A DNA stretch of 12,259 bases. Origin: Ruminococcus sp. UBA4275 (lineage in GTDB: Bacteria; Bacillota; Clostridia; Oscillospirales; Ruminococcaceae). Positions 7,588 to 12,046 of the stretch are shown here, one piece after another (position 1 is the stretch's first letter; each line of letters begins with the position of its first letter). Below the pieces are notes generated by a model. That model saw nothing but the letters and a program-made list of their open reading frames with translations, searched no databases and was not told the origin of the DNA. Location: contig DGVV01000103.1 of assembly GCA_002395085.1 (NCBI GenBank), positions 1 to 12,259 of the forward strand, given 5' to 3'. A program made the position numbers and the translations under genes.

Positions 7588-7616
7588 TTGACATTTTAGT
7601 GCATCTGTGGTATAAT
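7588..7616 (+). promoter_or_regulatory. Perfect consensus promoter reading into tRNA-Leu sequence
   Basis: TTGACA (7588-7593), 17-base spacer, TATAAT (7611-7616): both hexamers match the housekeeping consensus exactly. The tRNA 5' half begins at 7626, ten bases after the -10, as expected for a tRNA transcription unit. It is the strongest promoter in the window, yet leads into a broken tRNA. Confidence 0.88.
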
Positions 7617-7622
7617 AATCAA
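7593..7622 (-). promoter_or_regulatory. Candidate promoter of the PstS-like operon
   Basis: On the minus strand, -35 TTGATT (7622-7617), an 18-base spacer and -10 TAAAAT (7598-7593, 5 of 6) would start transcription about 25 bases before ATG 7562. It physically overlaps the divergent tRNA promoter (7588-7616), so the two would compete. Confidence 0.4.
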
Positions 7623-7625
7623 TAT

Positions 7626-7667
7626 GCTGCTGTGGCGAAATCGGCAGACGCAAGAGACTTAAAATCC
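7626..7667 (+). pseudogene. 5' half of a tRNA-Leu(UAA), interrupted at the anticodon loop
   Basis: Acceptor strand GCTGCTG, the D arm GCG...GGCAGACGC and the anticodon loop CTTAAAA (anticodon TAA) match the intact tRNA-Leu at 7924 at 35 of 42 positions. Homology stops just after GACTTAAAATCC. The 5' anticodon strand AGAGA has no partner in the sequence that follows (TCCAA), and no T arm is present. A stretch CAGTAGC at 7707-7713 could pair with the acceptor strand, but the T arm between is absent, so I regard that as fortuitous. It is probably a tRNA gene split by recombination. Confidence 0.7.
7656..7667 (+). repeat. Candidate attachment core, left copy (in split tRNA)
   Basis: GACTTAAAATCC, spanning the anticodon loop, is identical to 7954-7965 in the intact tRNA-Leu, 298 bases away. 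Similarity is lost immediately to its right. Tyrosine recombinases often cross over in tRNA anticodon stem-loops, so this is a plausible chromosome/element junction, but it is inferred from one end only. Confidence 0.5.
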
Positions 7668-7759
7668 AAAGTGTGAATTTTAGCTCCTTAGCCGTTTCGC
7701 TATTTGCAGTAGCACTCATAATCACCGTAACATCGGTGTTTTAGTTCGATTTTGAAGTT

Positions 7760-7806
7760 CATTTGGTAGAAAAATCTCTCGTGAGATCGTCCAGTTCTAC
7801 CAAATG
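7760..7806. repeat. Long hairpin made of inverted 12-mers, with an inner stem
   Basis: CATTTGGTAGAA (7760-7771) is the exact complement of TTCTACCAAATG (7795-7806). Between them ATCTC and GAGAT form an inner stem. It lies in the A+T-rich 256-base stretch between the split and intact tRNA-Leu. Confidence 0.8.
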
Positions 7807-7818
7807 TTCTACCAAAAT
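7795..7818 (+). repeat. Tandem 12-bp direct repeat, possible integrase arm sites
   Basis: TTCTACCAAATG (7795-7806) is followed directly by TTCTACCAAAAT (7807-7818); a third copy is inverted at 7760-7771. A one-mismatch TTCTACGAAA is at 9454-9463, between int and xis. Short directly repeated sites in tandem next to the recombination core are typical of arm-type integrase sites; function is inferred. Confidence 0.5.
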
Positions 7819-7923
7819 CACCGCTTTTTCCAATTTTCTTTTCGGGTTTGGTCTTGTCACAAAAGATTTTTAATCCCTCGTGTCAAGTCAACTTGATCAA
7901 ACTTGGTTTAATTTTCTTATTAT

Positions 7924-8010
7924 GCCGCCGTGGCGGAATAGGCAGACGCAGCGGACTTAAAATCCGCTTCCGGATACGGAGTACCGGTTCAAGTCCGGTC
8001 GGCGGCACCA
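7924..8010 (+). tRNA. tRNA-Leu(UAA), complete with encoded CCA
   Basis: A full 87-nt class II tRNA: acceptor GCCGCCG/CGGCGGC, D stem GCG/CGC, anticodon stem GCGGA/TCCGC with loop CTTAAAA (anticodon TAA at 7958-7960), a long variable arm with CCG/CGG, T stem ACCGG/CCGGT around TTCAAGT, discriminator A and encoded CCA (8008-8010). No convincing promoter is seen in the ~50 bases before it. It may be transcribed from the consensus promoter at 7588 through the split tRNA, or from a weak local start. It sits between the split copy and the integrase gene. Confidence 0.95.
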
Positions 8011-8019
8011 CCACAACTG

Positions 8020-8057
8020 ATCGCAGGTTCTCGTTTTTGAGGACTTGCGATTTTTTT
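8020..8057 (+). terminator. Rho-independent terminator after tRNA-Leu
   Basis: ATCGCAGGTTCTC (8020-8032) pairs with GAGGACTTGCGAT (8039-8051) over 13 bp with two G-T pairs, loop GTTTTT, followed by a run of T to 8057. The 3' arm and T run abut the stop of the converging integrase gene at 8059-8061. Confidence 0.85.
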
Positions 8058-8058
8058 G

Positions 8059-9354
8059 TTAGTCCTCAGAACCCTCGTTCGGTTTAGCCTGGTCCGTATC
8101 TGTAATGTCCCCACCCAGCACTTTGGCGATAGTCTCCGCAGACTCCACTTTGGAGTGGTAGTCGAGATGACTATAAAAATTCGCCGTCACATTGAATGTC
8201 GAGTGTCCGAGCCACTCCTGAATCGCCTTCATGGAAACTCCATTTGCAAGCAAAAGGCTGGCACATGAATGACGAAGATCGTGAAAACGAATGTGCTTGA
8301 GCTTATACTTCTTGATAATGTACTTGAAATGAGAAGTCACGAAGTTCGGTGTGATCAGCTTTCCGTAGTTGTCACGGCATACAAAGCCGTCATACTCCCT
8401 GTCAAAGTCTTTTCCGAGGAGCTTAGAGTAGTATTCCTCAAGTGTCTTGCGTTCTCTAAGCATCTGCTCGATATGCGGGATCAAGGGGAATGTTCTAACG
8501 CTGGACTCGGTTTTTAGCTGATTTTCGACAAAGACAGTCTCTTTACCGCCACCATAAGTGCTTGAAACCTTGCGGCGAACAGTGAGCTTCTTCTCCTCAA
8601 AGTTGATCGAATCCCACTTCAGCCCGATGATCTCGCTCTTGCGAAGTCCGTAGTATGCAGCGATGTGTACCACCAGTTCAAGCCTGTCACCCTTGAATAC
8701 CTCAAAGAGCTGTTCAAGCTCGTCCCTGTTGTAAAATGTGGCTTCAAACTTTTGAATCTTCGGCAGCTCTACTTTATCAGCAACATTTATGTCAAGCATA
8801 TCCATTTTCACGGCATATTTGAGTGCCTTATGGATATTTGCGTGGTAATGCTTGACAGAATTACCCGAAAGCCCACTGTTGAACTTATCGTTATAAAATT
8901 GCTGAAGCTGTAAAGCTGTCAGGTCGCCAAGAAGAAGATGCGGATAACGCTCGTCAAAGTAGGCTTTGATCCTGCCAATGTAGCGGAGATAGCTCTGATG
9001 TGAGGTTCGTGCGATCGTTGGTCTGATCGTTTCAAGCCAGTAGTCAAGAAATGCCGTAAACTCAAAGTCCGTTTTACTGCCAGCTTTCTCGGAGAGAACT
9101 TCCTCGCTGAGCTTGATTTTGTCCTTTGCCGTTTCCTTGACCTTTGTCACGCTGCCCGTGAGGAATTCCTCATAGAACTTCGCAACGATCTCGTTGACCT
9201 TTGCTGTCAGAGCCTTGTTTGTACAGCCCACAGGCAGTTCAGTCGCTACCCATTTTCTCTTACGCTTGCCATTATCGTCCTTGAAATCAAAGACAACATA
9301 GTTTTTGCCCTTCTTATCGGCAATGATATACTTAAAAGGCAGACTTGCTTTCAT
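8059..9354 (-). CDS. int: Tyrosine recombinase / phage- or ICE-type integrase
   Basis: A 431-aa site-specific tyrosine integrase. Residues ~1-65 form a basic arm-type DNA-binding domain, ~95-195 a SAM-like core-binding domain, and ~205-405 the catalytic domain. The active-site set is complete: Arg238 (GLRKSE), Lys281 (KTESSVRTF), His358 and Arg361 (HDLRH), His384 (LGHSTF) and nucleophile Tyr394 (FYSHLD). ATG 9354 is chosen because AAGGAGG precedes it by 8 bases, and the longer frame would start upstream of the gene's own promoter at 9410-9438. It reads toward the intact tRNA-Leu, the usual arrangement of an element with its integrase at one end. It cuts and joins attachment-site DNA. Confidence 0.95.
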   Translation of the reverse strand: MKASLPFKYIIADKKGKNYVVFDFKDDNGKRKRKWVATELPVGCTNKALTAKVNEIVAKFYEEFLTGSVTKVKETAKDKIKLSEEVLSEKAGSKTDFEFTAFLDYWLETIRPTIARTSHQSYLRYIGRIKAYFDERYPHLLLGDLTALQLQQFYNDKFNSGLSGNSVKHYHANIHKALKYAVKMDMLDINVADKVELPKIQKFEATFYNRDELEQLFEVFKGDRLELVVHIAAYYGLRKSEIIGLKWDSINFEEKKLTVRRKVSSTYGGGKETVFVENQLKTESSVRTFPLIPHIEQMLRERKTLEEYYSKLLGKDFDREYDGFVCRDNYGKLITPNFVTSHFKYIIKKYKLKHIRFHDLRHSCASLLLANGVSMKAIQEWLGHSTFNVTANFYSHLDYHSKVESAETIAKVLGGDITDTDQAKPNEGSED

Positions 9355-9409
9355 TTTTTTATCCTCCTTATGTCGAAAGCGGTGGTCTGCGCTATTTAAC
9401 CTCATCATT

Positions 9410-9438
9410 ATTGTAGCGCGAAATGAAGGCTTTTGCAA
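9410..9438 (-). promoter_or_regulatory. int: Integrase promoter
   Basis: On the minus strand, -35 TTGCAA (9438-9433), 17-base spacer, -10 TACAAT (9415-9410), about 55 bases before ATG 9354. int can thus be expressed independently of xis. Confidence 0.7.
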
Positions 9439-9490
9439 GCGTTTTCCAACCACTTCTACGAAAGTTTGACACAAGGGATATTTCTACCAG

Positions 9491-9709
9491 TTATTTTTGT
9501 GCGCCTTGCAGAACGAAATCTATAACCGTAGCTTTTGCGACCTTGATCTTTCTACCACAAGGAATTTTTTTGAGCTGTCCGTCCTTGATTAGCTGATAAA
9601 CTTTCTTCTTTTCATATCCGAGAAGTTTACATAAGTCCTTTACCTCTAACAACTCAGGGTATTCACTGTACATATTCTGATAGACAGCTTCAAGTGGTAT
9701 AGAATCCAT
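9491..9709 (-). CDS. xis: Excisionase-like small HTH protein
   Basis: A 72-aa protein whose residues ~21-67 form a MerR-like winged HTH of the excisionase type: LEVKDLCKLLGYEKKKVYQLIKDG, then the wing QLKKIPCGRKIKV. Such proteins bind and bend attachment-site DNA to favour excision. A good Shine-Dalgarno (GGAAGGAGG) is 9 bases before ATG 9709. It is transcribed in the same direction as int, 136 bases upstream of it. Size, HTH type and position support xis, but some relatives are only regulators of int. Confidence 0.8.
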   Translation of the reverse strand: MDSIPLEAVYQNMYSEYPELLEVKDLCKLLGYEKKKVYQLIKDGQLKKIPCGRKIKVAKATVIDFVLQGAQK

Positions 9710-9760
9710 AGGACATAACCTCCTTCCTGTCAGAAGAAAAGAAACTGAAAAAGCGTAGAT

Positions 9761-9776
9761 GTTCCATATTCAGTTT
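9761..9776. repeat. 16-bp repeat, copy upstream of xis
   Basis: GTTCCATATTCAGTTT is identical to 11310-11325. Both copies are in the same orientation, upstream of a minus-strand element gene (xis here, the HTH regulator there). It is a possible shared binding site or promoter component. Confidence 0.65.
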
Positions 9777-9864
9777 TCAAGGTGCTGAGTGCCTGTGTTC
9801 TTAGACGGCAGGCGCAGTATCATCGTTGTCAGTTATTTTTATGCCTGATAATTGATGTACTGTT

Positions 9865-9915
9865 GGCAGCTCCCCCTCGGTCTGAGGAGAAGCTCCCGAC
9901 AGCATATCGCTGTCT
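9865..9915. repeat. Structured 51-nt unit, copy 1
   Basis: The unit opens GGCAGC. A first stem-loop CCTC/GAGG with loop GGTCT follows, then GCTCCCGACAGCAT, and it ends in hairpin GACAGC/GCTGTC (9898-9903, 9909-9914). It has the same length and order as the second copy at 9962-10012. Confidence 0.65.
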
Positions 9916-9961
9916 CTATGAAAATAGGAGAAATGGAACAGGCATCGTCAGAGATGTTTTA

Positions 9962-10012
9962 GGCAGCACCCATTCCGCAGAACGGACGCTCCCGACAGCA
10001 TCTCTGCTGTCT
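9962..10012. repeat. Structured 51-nt unit, copy 2
   Basis: It opens GGCAGC like copy 1. Its first stem-loop is TCCG/CGGA with loop CAGAA, different in sequence from copy 1 but also 4 bp with a 5-nt loop. The exact 14-mer GCTCCCGACAGCAT (9988-10001) follows, then hairpin GACAGCA/TGCTGTC (9994-10000, 10005-10011). Confidence 0.65.
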
Positions 10013-10056
10013 TGAAGTACAAAATCCAAATGAAAGAGAGTGACAACTCAAATGGT

Positions 10057-10095
10057 GGGACGGCAAGGAAAAATGGAAAAAGCCTTTGCCGTCCC
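10057..10095 (+). promoter_or_regulatory. Stem-loop before a small reading frame
   Basis: GGGACGGCAAGG (10057-10068) pairs with CCTTTGCCGTCCC (10083-10095) over 12 bp with one bulged T and a 14-nt loop. It ends 7 bases before the GGAGG of the 75-aa frame that starts at 10116. No U tract follows, so it is not a terminator. Confidence 0.5.
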
Positions 10096-10115
10096 TTGTC
10101 ACGGAGGATAGAAAT

Positions 10116-10340
10116 ATGTCAGAGGGTGATCCGCACCCCTCAAACCGAATAGCGGTACGAACCCCTCTACATATCAACCGAGGATTTTGGAAAAACGGGA
10201 AGGTTTTTCCCGAATTTCTTGCTTCAAAAAAGAAAAATCAGCAATTTGCACAAATCAACCTATTCATTTTCGTGCATGATGATATACTCTTTGATCTTAT
10301 GCTTTGCGATCCTGATCCGATACCGTATCTTATCGAGTGA
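10116..10340 (+). CDS. Possible small protein, 74 aa, antisense to the end of the sigma-like gene
   Basis: ATG 10116 has a strong ribosome site (GGAGG, 8 bases upstream) right after a stem-loop. The first ~40 residues (MSEGDPHPSNRIAVRTPLH onward) are basic and plausible protein. The last ~27 residues are antisense to the sigma-like gene and are more hydrophobic, so only the first part may be conserved. I do not recognise a family. No promoter is convincing. It may be a leader peptide or a chance frame. Confidence 0.3.
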   Translation: MSEGDPHPSNRIAVRTPLHINRGFWKNGKVFPEFLASKKKNQQFAQINLFIFVHDDILFDLMLCDPDPIPYLIE

Positions 10341-10691
10341 CAGCCCGTATTTTGAAGCGAGGTACGGCAGCGTGACCTTATCATCGCTCAGGAAATAGTC
10401 TTGTATCAGTGCATAGCCCTCTGGATAATCGGTTTTCAGCAGGCTCAGTGCTTCGGAGAGGTATTCAAGCCGTTTCCTGTGCCTGGTCTGCTCCCGTTCT
10501 TCCTCCTCACTTATGGGGAGACTTGCAGGATCAGGATTTGAAGCAAGAACATCATCGAAGTCGGGATAGATCATTCCGTTTTCAGCATCTCGCTCCTCAA
10601 GGTACTTTTCTTTCCGCAGGAGCTTGTTGTATTCCTTCTCGATGTTACGGGGAACATCGTCACCGAAGTGAAAATAGATAAATCTGCCCAT
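10260..10691 (-). CDS. Sigma-70-like factor of Tn916/CTn type (Orf7-like)
   Basis: A 143-aa protein resembling the small sigma-70-family proteins of conjugative transposons. The opening MGRFIYFHFGDDVPRNIEKEY and a following acidic linker are typical of that group. Residues ~104-137 contain the region-4 HTH (VTLPYLASKYGLSLDKIRYRIRIAKHKIKEYI). No region 2 is seen, so it is likely to act as a regulator or partial sigma. ATG 10691 overlaps the stop of the HTH gene by one base (TGATG). A GTG at 10694 (4-base overlap, better spacing to GGAGG) is a possible alternative start. It is cotranscribed with the HTH gene. Confidence 0.8.
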   Translation of the reverse strand: MGRFIYFHFGDDVPRNIEKEYNKLLRKEKYLEERDAENGMIYPDFDDVLASNPDPASLPISEEEEREQTRHRKRLEYLSEALSLLKTDYPEGYALIQDYFLSDDKVTLPYLASKYGLSLDKIRYRIRIAKHKIKEYIIMHENE

Positions 10692-11200
10692 CACTTGCTG
10701 TCCTCCGTTTCAGAGGTCAGCTTCGTGAGAGGATCACAGTCGTTTGCGATCAACTCGTCATTGCAGGCACAGACGGTGCATCTATCCAAAAAAGCACAGT
10801 TATCAAGATAGTATTTAATGATCCTGTCACGCTTATTGGGATAAGGCTCAGCGCACGGCATCATAATATGGGCTTTGTGGAATAAATGCTCCTGCCTCAT
10901 AGGGTGTAGCCGTAAAGCGATGCAAATCGCACAAATCGTTTCGTATGTAACCCGTCTTACTCCGAGAAGATAATAATAGATTGCACTTTTCGACACACCC
11001 GACAGAGTGTGAAGCATTCTTACAGATACTTTCTTGTTTGCCGGACCGCTGTCAGCGAGGTAGCGTGACATTGCTTTTGCCAAGCTGTCCTTTTCTTTTT
11101 CCGAAGCATCTTCGCTGCCATAGATATAATTATCCTTGTTCTCAGGCTCTCTGCGTTCACTGTATAATGGAATGCGCGGAGCAGTTTTCTGTTTGCTCAT
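10691..11200 (-). CDS. HTH regulator with C-terminal cysteine cluster, 169 aa
   Basis: Residues ~57-95 (KVSVRMLHTLSGVSKSAIYYYLLGVRRVTYETICAIC) resemble a Cro/C1-type HTH. The N-terminal ~50 residues are charged and probably flexible. The C-terminal part has a Cys cluster (Cys135, Cys141, Cys144, Cys146, Cys155) that could bind metal or sense redox. In Tn916-like elements an HTH gene beside the sigma-like gene controls transfer functions, so a regulatory role fits. Start ATG 11200: the nearest purine-rich site is GGACGGAAA, part of a hairpin (11206-11231). No exact family is recognised. Confidence 0.7.
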   Translation of the reverse strand: MSKQKTAPRIPLYSERREPENKDNYIYGSEDASEKEKDSLAKAMSRYLADSGPANKKVSVRMLHTLSGVSKSAIYYYLLGVRRVTYETICAICIALRLHPMRQEHLFHKAHIMMPCAEPYPNKRDRIIKYYLDNCAFLDRCTVCACNDELIANDCDPLTKLTSETEDSK

Positions 11201-11205
11201 AGAAA

Positions 11206-11231
11206 TTTCCGTCCTTTCTGTCGGACGGAAA
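11206..11231. repeat. 9-bp inverted repeat over the ribosome site of the HTH gene
   Basis: TTTCCGTCC (11206-11214) and GGACGGAAA (11223-11231) with loop TTTCTGTC. In the minus-strand mRNA the only purine-rich sequence before ATG 11200 lies in this hairpin, so it could block translation or serve as an operator. Confidence 0.6.
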
Positions 11232-11307
11232 CTTCAAATGGACACAGTTATGTTGTCATTCGGTTTATACCACCCGTCCGACAATCAAACATTACTCGTC
11301 CATTTGA
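11219..11307. repeat. Two interlocking 10-bp inverted repeats upstream of the HTH gene
   Basis: TGTCGGACGG (11219-11228) is complementary to CCGTCCGACA (11274-11283). TCAAATGGAC (11234-11243) is complementary to GTCCATTTGA (11298-11307). The order A, B, A', B' is interlocked, not nested, so an RNA would form a pseudoknot or alternate, or a protein could bind the pairs on DNA. Confidence 0.7.
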
Positions 11308-11309
11308 TC

Positions 11310-11325
11310 GTTCCATATTCAGTTT
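11310..11325. repeat. 16-bp repeat, copy upstream of the HTH gene
   Basis: GTTCCATATTCAGTTT, identical to 9761-9776. It is three bases beyond the outer inverted repeat. Confidence 0.65.
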
Positions 11326-11636
11326 CCATACAGTGATCGAGTAACCCTCTGCGCAATAGGTTCACTGTTGGAGAACACAGAGCCTTGCAAATGCGTTCTA
11401 CTCTATTATGAACCATCTCAGCAGAAAAAGCAAATTTGCCTTGTCCACGAATGTGGACACTGATAATTGAGAAAAGTGCCTTTATCTCGCCCTTTCACTC
11501 AAAATACGGCTGCCCATTTTTGTGAAATGTGAAAAGCATGATCTGCTTGTATCTGCTATGAAAAAACACCGCAATTTTATAAATCCCTATTGTGGACACT
11601 TCACCAAAATTTCATCTTTCTATCACAATTATTCGA
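11326..11636. other. Non-coding region with repeated TGTGGACA sites
   Basis: No convincing gene on either strand. It holds a 7-bp hairpin TGTCCAC/GTGGACA (11442-11448, 11453-11459) and a second TGTGGACACT at 11591-11600, the same as 11452-11461. A candidate minus-strand promoter is at 11405-11433. Otherwise it is A+T-rich with no feature I can name. Confidence 0.5.
11405..11433 (-). promoter_or_regulatory. Candidate promoter of the HTH/sigma operon
   Basis: On the minus strand, -35 TTGCTT (11433-11428), 17-base spacer and -10 CATAAT (11410-11405). It would give a leader of ~195 bases that carries both interlocking repeats and the ribosome-site hairpin. A TATAAA at ~11265 is an alternative -10, without a good -35. 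Confidence 0.35.
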
Positions 11637-11673
11637 CATAAAAAAGGCGGCCTGATCTGCTCAAACCGCCTTT
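11637..11673 (-). terminator. Rho-independent terminator (minus strand)
   Basis: On the minus strand, AAAGGCGG pairs with CCGCCTTT (11673-11666 with 11650-11643), followed by TTTTTT before ATG. It would end a short transcript from the right (see 11728-11880) and insulate the HTH operon. Confidence 0.7.
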
Positions 11674-11727
11674 ATGCCGATAAACCAGCACAATAAAACT
11701 CTACTTCTGTATCAGCACAAATCAAAT

Positions 11728-11880
11728 CTACAAGGCAATCAATGCAGACCGTGATCTATTATCATTGTCCAGTACACAGCTATCACCCCCTAAAGACCGT
11801 ATCGAATCACCGATCGTTATCATATGGAACTGTTCAATGACTTCACAAAAGTATCGAGTTGTATGCTTGTCTGATACCAT
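11728..11880 (-). CDS. Possible 50-aa frame in a short transcription unit
   Basis: An open frame beginning MVSDKHTTRYFCEVIEQ, bounded by a -10-like TATAAT (11941-11936) upstream and a terminator (11673-11643) downstream. There is no Shine-Dalgarno before ATG 11880, so a small RNA is as likely as a protein. I do not recognise it. Confidence 0.22.
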   Translation of the reverse strand: MVSDKHTTRYFCEVIEQFHMITIGDSIRSLGGDSCVLDNDNRSRSALIAL

Positions 11881-11886
11881 TTTACG

Positions 11887-11964
11887 AAATCAGATGTACA
11901 AAATTTGGCTTTCTGGCATCAGAATGTAAAATTTTATTATAACAAATCAGATGAACAGAATTTG
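11887..11964. repeat. Three iteron-like direct repeats of ~21 bp
   Basis: Repeats at 11887-11907, ~11916-11936 and 11944-11964 share ATCAGA-TG and an AATTT-like end. The first and third agree at 19 of 21 positions; the middle is more diverged. Starts are 28-29 bases apart. They surround TATAAT at 11936-11941 (minus strand), so they could be operators; iterons are an alternative. Confidence 0.6.
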
Positions 11965-11971
11965 TACAACT

Positions 11972-12010
11972 GAAAAGAAAAGAGCCGTTGCCGAATAGCA
12001 ACAGCCCTTT
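11972..12010 (-). terminator. Terminator of the NimA-like gene
   Basis: On the minus strand, a 13-bp stem (12010-11998 with 11991-11979; two G-T pairs, loop TATTCG) is followed by TTTTCTTTTC. It is 36 bases after the stop at 12047. Confidence 0.85.
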
Positions 12011-12046
12011 TATGACACTTTGAATCCAGTGGGTTCAAAGTTAGAA

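Noticed and set aside
7626..7714. Reading the split tRNA as a functional divergent tRNA because CAGTAGC at 7707-7713 can pair with its acceptor strand
   Set aside because: The T arm is absent, the anticodon stem keeps only two pairs and the 3' half has no tRNA homology.
7848..8087. 79-aa plus-strand frame
   Set aside because: It runs straight through the intact tRNA-Leu and its terminator.
9959..10177. 72-aa minus-strand frame between sigma-like gene and xis
   Set aside because: No ribosome site, odd composition (Cys/Arg/Ser-rich), and it lies across structured repeats.
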